This document shows positions 35,913-44,300 of a stretch of 64,000 nt of DNA, one piece after another; position 1 is the stretch's first letter; each line of letters opens with the position of its first letter. Source of the stretch: UBA11574 sp963752565. GTDB lineage: Bacteria; Desulfobacterota; Desulfobacteria; Desulfobacterales; UBA11574. The stretch is taken from NCBI GenBank assembly GCA_963752565.1, contig CAVVZC010000006.1:62001-126000 (forward strand). The letters are read 5' to 3'. The notes under the pieces were generated by a model that made no database searches, was not told where the DNA came from, and saw only the letters and a list, made by a program, of their open reading frames with translations. The position numbers were made by a program, and so were the translations under genes.

Positions 35913-36119
35913 ATGATACCTGTTAAAATTGAGGACACCAACATAGAAGTTTTGGCAAGGATAGTTAAAGCAGCATCTCGAAAATACGACTGTTCGATGG
36001 ATATCGACTTTCAAAATGGAAACCGAAAAGTAGAATTCATTGGTGATGAGACCTTCAAGCCTTTTATTGCAGAAGAAGTCGAATGTATTTTTGAGAAAAA
36101 GGAAGATTTCGATAGATGA
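35913..36119 (+). CDS. Small hypothetical protein next to STAS gene
   Basis: 68 residues: MIPVKIEDTNIEVLARIVKA, then SMDIDFQNGNRKVEFIGDE and a C-terminal helix. The alternation of beta and alpha fits a small alpha/beta fold, but no family is recognised. Upstream GAAAAGAACG is a weak ribosome binding site. It lies 122 bases before a STAS-like gene, and a hairpin (TCGGCTG/CAGCCGA, 36165-36205) lies between them. Confidence 0.5.
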   Translation: MIPVKIEDTNIEVLARIVKAASRKYDCSMDIDFQNGNRKVEFIGDETFKPFIAEEVECIFEKKEDFDR

Positions 36120-36241
36120 CCGGCGTAGTCAGGAAAAAACATATCATTTTGATTGCAAGGACGTTCGGCTGGCGCAGGGCCTTTAGGGTGCTTGTCAGCC
36201 GAAAGCCAGTAGCATTGAAGGTTTTGATGGTTGAGGAATAG

Positions 36242-36517
36242 ATGGCGTTAAATTTCCAAATTGATTCTATTAAAACCTCTGTCAGCCTCCATCTAATATT
36301 GAATGGTGATTTTGATGGTGGTTCTGCACATGAATTGATCAACAGCCTAATAGACCATGGTGACGACTTTTGGAATATATATATTGACACTAATAAACTA
36401 AAAACGATCCACCCACTTGGTAGAGAAGTATTCCAAAAGAGTCTAAGTAGTATCAATAAGCAATTTATAAACCTTATCTTTGTTGGGGCAAATAAACACA
36501 AAATTGCACCAAATTAG
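36242..36517 (+). CDS. STAS-domain protein (anti-sigma factor antagonist-like)
   Basis: 91 residues. VSLHLILNGDFDGGSAHELINSL is the first strand-helix of a STAS fold, and NIYIDTNKLKTIHPLGREVFQKSL is the segment that in SpoIIAA holds the phosphorylated Ser; here the position reads TIHPLG. ISSINKQFINLIFVGANKHKI closes the fold. Probably a cytoplasmic partner-switching protein, although no kinase is near. Confidence 0.65.
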   Translation: MALNFQIDSIKTSVSLHLILNGDFDGGSAHELINSLIDHGDDFWNIYIDTNKLKTIHPLGREVFQKSLSSINKQFINLIFVGANKHKIAPN

Positions 36518-36593
36518 AAAGATTAGGTTTAAAATTATCAGATAGAGAAAAAGGTTTTCATTAATTAAAGATCTACATAAAATTGTCAAAGAG

Positions 36594-36628
36594 CCTGCCC
36601 CAGTCAGTCATTCTGGCAGGGGTTTTTT
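36594..36628 (+). terminator. Terminator after the STAS gene
   Basis: CCTGCC (36594) pairs with GGCAGG (36615), followed by GGTTTTTT. Confidence 0.8.
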
Positions 36629-36709
36629 ATTGCATTTCGTTCTGTTGTAATTTAATAGAGTTATATAGAAAGAAGCCCATAAAAATAACCTGTAGCCGTG
36701 AGGTTGCCA

Positions 36710-36758
36710 TGGACTGATTATCAAGACCCCATTTCTCATAGAGGTTGGGTTTTGTGTT
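36710..36758 (+). repeat. Repeated terminator-like leader, copy 1
   Basis: This 49-base block is nearly identical to 46344-46393. It contains ACCCCA...TTGGGT followed by TTTGTGTTT, a terminator-like hairpin just upstream of the PilZ gene, as copy 2 is upstream of the 247-residue gene. Confidence 0.7.
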
Positions 36759-36783
36759 TGCATTAAACTAACGAGGAAAATAA

Positions 36784-37242
36784 ATGAAAAAAGTTTATGT
36801 GGGCTATACCAATCAGGTAACGATAATCTGCCCCAAATGCGGATTAGACATAAATACAAACGTATTTAAATTTAAGGATACTCATAAGAGGCTAAAGGCT
36901 AAATGTAAATGTGGCGAAGTTTTTCGGTTTACCTTGGATTTTCGAAAGTATTACCGTAAGAATGTCCAGCTTACTGGTGAATACTTTGTCCGAGGGAAAG
37001 ATGAAAAGGAAGAGATACTCATCGAAGACATTTCAAAGACCGGAATCAATTTTACAACTCTTAAACCACATAATTTTTCCAAAGATGATTTAGTTGAATT
37101 GAAATTTACTTTAGACACTCAAATGAGAATGGCAGTCCGCACACGCGTCAAAATATTATGGATAAACGATCGCGCTGTCGGTGCACAGTTCAATGATCCA
37201 CAATTACTTGAAAAGGATTTGGGGTTTTATATGATAAAATAA
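36784..37242 (+). CDS. PilZ-domain protein with N-terminal zinc ribbon
   Basis: 152 residues. The N-terminal 45 residues hold two Cys pairs (CPKCG and CKCG), likely a zinc ribbon. The PilZ domain follows: the RxxxR-like basic segment is FRKYYRKNVQL and the second motif is EDISKTGINF (D/NxSxxG). It would bind c-di-GMP and relay it to an unknown partner in the cytoplasm. The terminator-like repeat immediately upstream suggests leader control. Confidence 0.8.
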   Translation: MKKVYVGYTNQVTIICPKCGLDINTNVFKFKDTHKRLKAKCKCGEVFRFTLDFRKYYRKNVQLTGEYFVRGKDEKEEILIEDISKTGINFTTLKPHNFSKDDLVELKFTLDTQMRMAVRTRVKILWINDRAVGAQFNDPQLLEKDLGFYMIK

Positions 37243-37280
37243 TTTGTTCTGAACGAAACTCGACCTGACACCAGAAAAAT

Positions 37281-38517
37281 ATGATGAAATCAACATTATT
37301 CAGATTGATTGTTATAATATGTTTGGCGGTATTATTAACCCCAAGTAATTCTGCATCTGTTCAGGAACGAAGAATTGCTCTTGTTATCGGTAATGGTACA
37401 TATAAATCATCACCTCTTGCAAATCCTGTTAATGACGCTAATGATATAGCCGCTGCTCTTAAAAATCTTGGTTTTTCCGTAAGGCTAAAGATAAACGCTG
37501 ATCAAAGATCCATGGAAAGATCCATTCGTGAGTTTGGCAAAGATTTACGTTCCGGTAGTATAGGTCTATTCTATTTTGCCGGTCATGGTATACAAGTTCA
37601 TGGACGAAACTACCTAATCCCAATTGGTGCAGATGTTGAATCAGAAGCCGATGTCAAATATGAGTCAGTAGATGCAGGGCGAGTTCTTTCCCAAATGTAT
37701 GAAGCAGAAAACAGTTTAAACATTATCATTCTGGACGCTTGTAGAGATAATCCATATGCTCGAAGTTTCAGATCCAGCGAAAAAGGCTTGGCAAAGATGG
37801 ATGCACCAACAGGCTCAATTTTGGCCTATGCTACAGCGCCAGGGTCTGTTGCCGCTGATGGAACTGGAAGGAATGGGCTTTATACCTCTATGCTTTTGAA
37901 GCACATAAGTACACCAGGACTCGAAATTGGTAGATTGTTTCGCCAAGTTCGGATAGATGTTGTAAAATCATCTGGCAAAAGACAAACTCCATGGGAATCA
38001 TCATCTCTAATGGGTGATTTCTATTTCACTACCAAGAGAGGGATAGCTGTTAAGGAACGGCCTTTAGCTAGAGTCCGAAAAACCAATAAAAGAATCTCCG
38101 AAGTATACATCAATCAGTCCTAAAGTTTCACGACCAGAGGAGGTTGAACGAGATAGGAGTTTTGTTAAATATGCAAACGGAGTTGTCTACGATAAGAATA
38201 CGAGTCTTGAATGGTATGCTGGGCCTGATAAGAATACAAGCTGGTACGATGCTAAAGGATGGGTTGAGAGCCTGAACGTTGCCGGTGGCGGTTGGCGTAT
38301 GCCGATGAGAAATGAGCTAAAGACACTTTACCAAAAAAATGCCGGAACACGCCACATGACGCCTTTGCTGAAAACCACCGGATGGTTTGTATGGTCAGGT
38401 GAAACCAAGGGTTGGAATGCGGCCTGGCCCTTCTTCTTCGGCGGCGGCAAATGGTACTATCGCTCCCGCGGCTTCTCCCACGACCAACGGGGTTTTGCGG
38501 TGCGTTCCCGAAGATAA
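37281..38517 (+). pseudogene. Secreted caspase-like peptidase (C14) with DUF1566/Lcl tail, split by a frameshift
   Basis: Residues 1-280 (37281-38123) carry a signal peptide (LIVIICLAVLLTPSNSA) and a metacaspase-type p20 domain with catalytic His in YFAGHGIQ and Cys in ILDACRDNP. After the stop at 38123, the next frame continues without interruption from about 38065 to 38517 as a DUF1566/Lcl-type domain (FVKYANGVVYDKNTSLEW, GWRMPMRNELKTLY, GFAVRSRR). Fusions of these two domains are common in deltaproteobacteria, so one base has probably been gained or lost between 38050 and 38120. The caspase domain alone could still be made. Confidence 0.8.
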
Positions 38518-38736
38518 TGATTGGATTATTTGGTTATTTGATTATTTAGGGGGTACAGGGGGATAAATCCCCCTGTCCGCGACAAAATTCAGAAATTCTT
38601 TATTTTTTTTGAAGATTTCCTGCCTAAACATTCAATTCAGACCACTCTAATATGGATACGTTTCGGATCGAAACCATCAACTCCAAACCGTTGATAACTG
38701 CTATAAAACACAAGTATCATATATAAAAAATTTTTG

Positions 38737-38800
38737 TGATATCGTTTTTCGATAAGGGCGAATCCATTTAACAGGGTTTGTCTTTTTGATTTTTTGTGGG
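38737..38800. repeat. Composite dispersed repeat, copy with hairpin terminator
   Basis: TGTGATATCGTTTTTC is followed by AGGGCGAATCC, a loop, then GGGTTTGTCTT and TTTGATTTTTT. The stem uses G-U pairs where other copies have G-C, which suggests selection at the RNA level. Other copies: 40919-40976, 45392-45442, 59475-59530, 62872-62910. The whole gap 38518-38961 contains no gene. Confidence 0.7.
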
Positions 38801-38825
38801 TTTTGGGATATATATTTTGACAAAT

Positions 38826-39285
38826 TCAGTGTCTGGTTGCTCATATGGCATCCAGAAAAACCTAAAGACTTGAATCTATTTTTTTAAACTGGCGTTGGAA
38901 ATCTGCACTTGCTAACATGACAAACGTATCCAATCATCGGCAACTTGGAGGATAAAAACTCATGGACGCACCAAGAATCCCGGATGAATTTGAACTATTT
39001 GAGAACATCTACAAATATCGCAGTAGTATTCAGCATCTTGAAAGAGAGTATCTTGACCTTCGGATTTGCTTGCGTGATGCTGAAGCTGACCTTAGGTCGG
39101 ACCCGAAAAACCGTGAACTGAAGGAAAAAATAAACTATTTGAAAGGACGACTGAAAGATCTCGAAGATCGGTATCCTTGGATTTCTTCTGGCAGACCATC
39201 GGAGATAGCATCCTGTATAAACCAAACAGGAGGAATTTAAAGTCATGCAACACGCATGGTGAGCTTTTGGTTTTATGATATATGT
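38826..39285. repeat. Duplicated gene unit, copy 1 (92-residue protein)
   Basis: About 460 bases are almost identical to 57748-58207, including upstream non-coding sequence and ending at GATATATGTAATCAG. Flanks differ on the left and switch to diverged repeat sequence on the right. Confidence 0.85.
38962..39240 (+). CDS. 92-residue coiled-coil protein, copy 1
   Basis: Not recognised. It starts MDAPRIPDEFELFENIYKYR and has a long heptad-rich helix (LEREYLDLRICLRDAEADLR and LKEKINYLKGRLKDLEDRY), probably a coiled coil of about 60 residues. TTGGAGGAT precedes the ATG. It differs from the copy at 57887 by one residue (Asn/Asp). High conservation of both copies suggests recent duplication. Confidence 0.7.
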   Translation: MDAPRIPDEFELFENIYKYRSSIQHLEREYLDLRICLRDAEADLRSDPKNRELKEKINYLKGRLKDLEDRYPWISSGRPSEIASCINQTGGI

Positions 39286-39502
39286 AATCAGTATAAATTG
39301 GCTTCAGGTTGTGCTTATGGCAATTAAACACAGTTTTTGACAAGCTCGATTTCCATGTGGTTATCTCAATATATCTGCATTGCTTCAATAAATCTTTAAT
39401 CTTTACAAGAAATTATTTGACATAAAATACTTTTTGAGATCCTTTATGAGAATCCCTCTAATTTATGGTTGTAATTCTTTCGCAGCGAAACAATATCTAA
39501 TG

Positions 39503-40231
39503 TTAGATTCTTACAATTGTGATAGGGAAAATTCCAAAAGTAGATATTAATAAGGTCGAATGCAACAGACGGAATTCAAAACAAAGTTAAAGGACGGCAC
39601 TTCTATTCTGATTCGTCAAAATGACCCATGTATAAAGGACTGCATCGTACAGGGATTTGATGAACTATCGGCGCAGTCAAGATATTCACGATTTTTTACA
39701 CCGCTCAAGACACTTTCTGACGCCCAATTGAAAAATCTTACAGACATTGACAATATAAATCGCGTCGTTGTGACCGCACTCGAAATCCAAGAGGATGAAA
39801 ACCGTTGCATTGGCCTTGCGCGATATTTTCGCTTAGATGAAGAACCGGATGTGGCTGAATTCGCACTTACAGTTATCGACGAATTTCAAAAGCGAGGAGT
39901 GGGAGTGATCTTGCTAAAAGCACTCATTGACCGTGCACGTGAAAATCGTATTCGTGTGTTTAGAGGTAGCGTTCTTTCATCTAATTATCACGTGATCAGG
40001 ATGATGAAATCCCATAAGGCCAAGTTCAGCGTCGAGGGGAATGGTTCGTTGCGCTTAGACTTTGAGATAGAATAACAATTAATTTAGGTAAACTTCTATT
40101 GCTGATAGGTCTTATGGGAGTTGGGAAAAGCCCTTTGAATAGTGAACAAGAGGATTTTTTCCTTATTTAAGCATCTTAATCTAACATTTCTCTTGCAGCC
40201 GACAGCTAATTGCTTCGGCTGAAAAGCAGCG
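39503..40231 (+). mobile_element. Integron-type gene cassette 1 (GNAT)
   Basis: The cassette begins at G/TTAGAT (39502-39508) and its far-end core is ATCTAAC (40179-40185), the exact complement of GTTAGAT, as required for a circular cassette. It contains one gene. The junction with cassette 2 is G/TTAGGT at 40231. Confidence 0.75.
39560..40075 (+). CDS. GNAT-family acetyltransferase
   Basis: 171 residues. The acetyl-CoA site lies in LTVIDEFQKRGVGVILLKALIDRA (the Q/RxxGxG/A motif as QKRGVG). SSNYHVIRMMKSHKAKF is motif B. The N-terminus DGTSILIRQNDPCIKDCI is typical of the acetyltransferase domain of Pat-like enzymes. The substrate is unknown. It is the only gene of an integron-type cassette. 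Confidence 0.85.
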   Translation: MQQTEFKTKLKDGTSILIRQNDPCIKDCIVQGFDELSAQSRYSRFFTPLKTLSDAQLKNLTDIDNINRVVVTALEIQEDENRCIGLARYFRLDEEPDVAEFALTVIDEFQKRGVGVILLKALIDRARENRIRVFRGSVLSSNYHVIRMMKSHKAKFSVEGNGSLRLDFEIE

Positions 40232-40237
40232 TTAGGT
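40179..40237 (+). repeat. attC site of cassette 1
   Basis: 59 bases: ATCTAAC (fits RYYYAAC), an inner stem CAGCCGACAGC/GCTTCGGCTG with an unpaired base, and GTTAGGT (fits GTTRRRY). The size and architecture are those of a classical attC. Confidence 0.85.
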
Positions 40238-40760
40238 TTCAGTTAAGGAGCGTATGGCAACCAAGGCAGAGATCGTTGAATTCCTTGCCGCGGAGTATCC
40301 CCATACCAATTGCACCGTTGAGGCAGTTGGAGGCAGATCGGCAACAGTCAAACTTCAGGTCGGCGCCCACGAACTACGCCCAGGCGGAACCGTGTCCGGT
40401 CCCGTGCTCATGACCGTTGCTGACGTCGCGCTTTATGTGGCAATTCTTGGCGAAATCGGCATCGTTCCCCTTATTGTCACAACAAACCTAAGCATCAACT
40501 TCATGCGGAAACCGTCAGCGGACAGAGCCATCGTCGGTGTCTGCAATCTCATGAAAATGGGCAAATCGTTGGCAGTCGGAGAGGTATCCTTGTACTCGGA
40601 AGGTATCGAAGAGCCTGTGGCCCATGTCGTCGGCACGTACTCGATTCCACGGTAGGGTTCGAAACCGCCAATTCTTTCTTAGAGGCTGTCTGAAACCTAA
40701 CCCTTCCATCGAGCAGACCTCCTCCGGCCTGCGGCCTCCGTCGGCCACTCATTTCAAACG
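40232..40760 (+). mobile_element. Integron-type gene cassette 2 (thioesterase)
   Basis: It starts TTAGGT and ends with core ACCTAAC (40695-40701) and AAACG, the start and end cores being exact complements. It contains one gene. The sequence after the junction (TTACCG) no longer fits TTRRRY, so this may be the last cassette of the pair. Confidence 0.8.
40254..40655 (+). CDS. PaaI-family thioesterase
   Basis: 133 residues, hotdog fold. RPGGTVSGPVLMTVADVALYVAIL is the central helix segment with the catalytic Asp (ADVA). TTNLSINFMRKPS is the next strand. It hydrolyses an unidentified acyl-thioester. AAGGAGCGT lies before the ATG. Its higher GC content and attC flanks mark it as a captured cassette gene. 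Confidence 0.85.
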   Translation: MATKAEIVEFLAAEYPHTNCTVEAVGGRSATVKLQVGAHELRPGGTVSGPVLMTVADVALYVAILGEIGIVPLIVTTNLSINFMRKPSADRAIVGVCNLMKMGKSLAVGEVSLYSEGIEEPVAHVVGTYSIPR

Positions 40761-40766
40761 TTACCG
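40695..40766 (+). repeat. attC site of cassette 2
   Basis: ACCTAACCCTTCCATCGAG at the left and CATTTCAAACGTTA at the right match the widespread environmental attC type (CTAACCCTTC...TCAAACGTTAGGC). The inner part holds GGCC-rich inverted repeats. The right core reads GTTACCG instead of GTTRRRY. Confidence 0.8.
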
Positions 40767-41220
40767 ATATCTGCTGAGACTGTCGAAAAAGTTTAATTTA
40801 TGCATTTCTATGCAATTTGCATATAATAATATCAATCACTTAAAAATCTACTAATTACCCTTTTTGGCTTTTACGACAGTCTCGCTATATATTTGCAATC
40901 CCAAAAGCCAGTTCAGAAGTTGTGATATCGTTTTTCAATGGGACAAATCCTTTTTCTGGGGTTTGCCTTTTTTGCATTTCAGTGAGAAATAAGATATACA
41001 TACTGTAAATTGAAGTGATTGAAACTGTGATCAAGAAACCTAAAGTTGCAGTTTGTAAAATTGGCGGATGATTTCAGAAGGTATCATAGGTTTATATTGA
41101 TCTTTGACAGTCTCGATTAATCTGAACGTTATCGTTATTAGGTTCTTTGGTGTGCTAAGATATGGCATCAAATGACTGATTACATAACATTGATGATGAT
41201 ATTCAGATCCGTATAATCAT
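40767..41220. other. Non-coding region with composite repeat copy
   Basis: CAATCCCAAAAGCCAGTTC, TTGTGATATCGTTTTTC and a hairpin (GGACAAATCC/GGGGTTTGCC then TTTTTT, 40941-40972) form a copy of the dispersed repeat. No gene is seen. Confidence 0.6.
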
Positions 41221-42330
41221 ATGTTCTACGGTTTCTTGTTGAAGTCAATGCAAGCAAAACGCAACACACCAACATTTGTGATAGCAGGACTAGCCTCGGC
41301 CTTTCTTTTCGGAGCGGCAACACCTGCCAGCAAGGTCTTGCTGGGCGGCATTCAGCCCCAAACTCTGGCGGGCCTGCTTTACCTGGGAGCCGCGTTGGGT
41401 GTGCTGCCTGTGGTTATTAGAGAACGGACCTTCCGGTGGCCTTGGCAAGCAGGTCGGTCCACTTTTTTACTGCTCACAGGAGCGATCGTACTGGGAGGGA
41501 TTATAGGGCCGCTGCTGCTCCTGCTTGGATTAAGAGCCGCCAGTTCGGGGTCTGTCTCCCTGTGGCTCAACCTTGAGTTTGTGGCCACAGTGATTTTAGG
41601 ACACTATGTATTCCGAGAGCATCTATCTCCTCGAGGATGGATTGCGGCAGGTGGAACGCTCATCGCCGCTGTGTTATTGGCGGGAGACGAGGGAAGGGGC
41701 GGGGTCCTTCCCGTTATCTTGATCACTTCCGGATGTCTGTGCTGGGGCTTCGACAATCACTTCACAGCCCTCATTGACGGCATTTCTCCGGCTCAGACCA
41801 CCTTGTGTAAGGGCGTTGTTGCGGGAGCGTTCAACCTGCTCATAGGCAGCGCTGTTGCCGGTGGCGCTGGCCAACCGGTCTTAATTCTTGTAGCGTTGCT
41901 CGTTGGAGCGGTATCCTATGGAATCAGCATCAAGTTGTATGTCACCTCGGCTCAGGGACTAGGCGCGACTCGCAGCCAAATGGTCTTTTCATCCGCTCCG
42001 TTCTTCGCCCTGCTGTTATCTGTGACCGTTCTTGGGGAGGCCTTCACTGGTATTCAAGCAATGGCTGCTGTGATTATTTTGATCTCGCTCATGATTCTTT
42101 TCAGCGAGAAGCATGCACATGTACACCGACACGATTCTATATTACATCAACATCGTCATAGGCACGATGGGGGCCATCACGATCACGCGCATGACGGACT
42201 TGGTCCCACTGTGAGCCATTTACACTGGCACGAACATAACTCTAAAGAGCATGTTCATGAACACTGGCCCGACCTGCATCATCGGCATGGCCATGAAGAT
42301 GACGACGAAGGTCGGTCGTCCAAAGAGTAG
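41221..42330 (+). CDS. EamA-family transporter with histidine-rich C-terminal tail
   Basis: 369 residues. Two EamA repeats with about ten helices (residues 15-300), including FGAATPASKVLLGGIQPQ and LCWGFDNHFTALIDG. After residue 300 a cytoplasmic tail of about 70 residues is very rich in His (HVHRHDSILHQHRHRHDGGH and HLHWHEHNSKEHVHEHW), which should bind Ni, Zn or Co. A role in metal export or metal-sensing is plausible but unproved. There is no clear ribosome binding site. Base composition is richer in GC than its neighbours, suggesting acquisition. Confidence 0.85.
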   Translation: MFYGFLLKSMQAKRNTPTFVIAGLASAFLFGAATPASKVLLGGIQPQTLAGLLYLGAALGVLPVVIRERTFRWPWQAGRSTFLLLTGAIVLGGIIGPLLLLLGLRAASSGSVSLWLNLEFVATVILGHYVFREHLSPRGWIAAGGTLIAAVLLAGDEGRGGVLPVILITSGCLCWGFDNHFTALIDGISPAQTTLCKGVVAGAFNLLIGSAVAGGAGQPVLILVALLVGAVSYGISIKLYVTSAQGLGATRSQMVFSSAPFFALLLSVTVLGEAFTGIQAMAAVIILISLMILFSEKHAHVHRHDSILHQHRHRHDGGHHDHAHDGLGPTVSHLHWHEHNSKEHVHEHWPDLHHRHGHEDDDEGRSSKE

Positions 42331-42423
42331 CTGTGGTCGGACTTGTTCCACTATCGCTTTACTTAGCTGCACACCACTGTGTTACAGGTATCTCCAAACA
42401 TGTAACGAGTTCCGATTCCATGT

Positions 42424-42515
42424 TACTGCAATGAAAATGTAAATATCAGAGGTCGAAAATATTTGTGATATCTTTGAACAGGGTGATTCCCTAAAAGGAT
42501 TCACCCTGTCTTTTA
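42424..42515. repeat. Repeat copy plus hairpin after the recombinase gene
   Basis: CTGCAATGAAAATGTAAATA through TTTGTGATATC (42427-42473) is nearly identical to 59436-59481. A perfect ACAGGGTGA/TCACCCTGT-type hairpin follows (42478-42510), acting as a terminator on the plus strand and abutting the recombinase stop. Confidence 0.7.
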
Positions 42516-43353
42516 TTATCGGTATAAGTTATCTATCCAACTCATGGCTTCAGTCTCGCTCACTTTTCCAAGGTATCGCTGAGTCGTGGACAAATTAGCA
42601 TGCCTCAAAATCACCTTGCTGACGACCTCGATTGGCACACCAGACTTCGATGCATAAGTTGCGGCATGTTGCCGAAGATCATGGGGCCTTAATTTAATGT
42701 CAACCAGCCTACCCGCTTTAGCGACGATAAACCTTGCAGCTTCATAGCTTATTGGGAATAATCGATCATAAGAATTTTTACAGAAGGAGTGAGCATATTT
42801 CTTTAACCTTTCAGCAACACGTTTTGGGATAAAGACAATTTCATGCTCCTTGCCGCTTTTAGGGTCTTTTAGAATTAATTTTCGATCACAAATATCTTTC
42901 TGTGTCAGCTTCAGCACCTCACCGATCCGCATACCCCCTCTGGCCATCAATTCAAGTATTAGACGATTGCGTATCATAGTGGTCCGAAAAATGATTTCAT
43001 CTATCGTTTCCTTTTCAATAAAATCCCAATATGGAGGTGTTGTAGCCCGAAACAATTGTCTGAGCATGGGTGAATCACAGGGATTTATCAAATCGGAAGC
43101 AAGGTTGTTTTTGATGAAATTGAAAAAGGCTGACAGGTGGGCGTAACGGACTCTTTTGGTGCTGGACTTTTTGCCTGCTGTAATACGATTTAAAAAGGAA
43201 AGTATGTCATCCGTTGAGAGTTCGTCCAGACTTCTATCATCAAACTCATGACAAAATTTGAACAGAATTGATTCATAGGCACGAACCGTATTTTTTTTTG
43301 GAATGGGCTTTATGATAACCTAACCAGATCCTTGCTGCCTTTAAAACATTCAT
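42516..43353 (-). pseudogene. Tyrosine recombinase/integrase with one-base frameshift
   Basis: From ATG 43353 the frame reads NVLKAARIWLGYHKAHSKKK and hits a stop. Removing one A from the run of nine at 43291-43299 restores a single protein of about 275 residues. The N-terminal SAM-like core-binding domain follows (NTVRAYESILFKFCHEFDDR), then the catalytic domain with Arg in MARGGMRIGEVLKL, LRPHDLRQHAATYA in place of HxLRH, and Tyr in HANLSTTQRYLGKV. It is a phage/transposon-type enzyme, not IntI, since the IntI-specific extra helix is not apparent. From 43091 the catalytic part is open and could be expressed separately. Confidence 0.8.
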
Positions 43354-43759
43354 TGTTTACTTCCTTTCGGTTTATGGGTTTGACTTTTGCCGCATTTCTG
43401 AGGTAACTTTATATTATCAATACGATATATGCAATGCGCCCAAGAAGATACTTGCTTGTGTTTTTGGCAAGAAAGCACAAGTTTGATTTCGGTTAGAAAT
43501 CTTCAATTTTCGATAATTGAAAGTTCAGGCACTACAGCACTCATTGACAACAATATACAGCGTTTAAAGCCAATGCACTTGCTGCTGGTATCTTAATACC
43601 TGAATCTTGCACAAACAATCTTGAGATATTAAAAATAATATAATAATTTTAGAATTACTATGGGTCATCTCTAATTAACCAGAAAAATTGATCTGGCCAA
43701 AACCGAACATATTCTGCAGACTTATTCCCGGTTTGCCTGCGGAAAAAGGAGCTTGTAAC
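43354..43759. other. Non-coding region with repeat fragments
   Basis: GTTTTTGGCAAGAAAGCACAAGTTT-type sequence (near 43458-43483) belongs to the composite repeat. CTGAATCTTGCACAAACAAT near 43601 matches 23061. No gene is seen. Confidence 0.5.
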
Positions 43760-44254
43760 ATGAAGCGCCGGTTTAGAATTATCCCGAAAAATGTACAGGC
43801 AACTGTTCTGTTACGCTGTTTCGGATTTTTTAAAATTCCATTGTTATTTTTTGTAAAACCTTCTGTAATTGAAATATCTAATAGTAGAGCAGTAGTGAGT
43901 ATTCCTCTGCGCCGGAAGACACGAAATCATTTGAATTCAATGTACTTTGGCGCCCTGGCAATCGGAGCTGATTGCGCGGCAGGGCTGATCGCCATGAAGC
44001 TTATACGACGGAGTGCGCAGGATATATCTTTAATTTTTAAAAGCATGGACGCAGAGTTTTTCAAGCGCGCAGAAGGCGATGTACATTTTACTTGCGATCA
44101 AGGCCACGAGATTTCCAAATTAGTTGCTGCTGCCATCGAGTCAAATGAGAGAGTCGAATCTCCAGTTAATGTTACTGCTAGGGTTCCCGACAAGTTTGGA
44201 GAGGAACCGGTAGCCAGGTTTACTTTAGTACTATCTCTTAAGAAAAAGTCATAG
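43760..44254 (+). CDS. DUF4442 hotdog-fold protein
   Basis: 164 residues from ATG 43760, with AAGGAG eight bases upstream. RRKTRNHLNSMYFGALAIGADCAAGLIA matches the DUF4442 pattern, in which NHLGSMYFGAL begins the hotdog central helix. It is likely a thioesterase-like enzyme of unknown substrate. It lies 46 bases upstream of a nitronate monooxygenase gene, probably in one transcript. Confidence 0.8.
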   Translation: MKRRFRIIPKNVQATVLLRCFGFFKIPLLFFVKPSVIEISNSRAVVSIPLRRKTRNHLNSMYFGALAIGADCAAGLIAMKLIRRSAQDISLIFKSMDAEFFKRAEGDVHFTCDQGHEISKLVAAAIESNERVESPVNVTARVPDKFGEEPVARFTLVLSLKKKS

Positions 44255-44300
44255 ATTAAAAAGTTATTCTTTACAGAAATAATAGCAGGAGTCGGTGGAG

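Noticed and set aside
36165..36205. TCGGCTG/CAGCCGA hairpin as an attC site
   Set aside because: No complementary RYYYAAC/GTTRRRY cores are found around it.
42516..43353. Recombinase as an integron integrase IntI serving the attC sites
   Set aside because: The catalytic region reads LRPHDLRQHAAT and lacks the extra IntI-specific helix as far as can be judged; attI and a cassette promoter are also absent.
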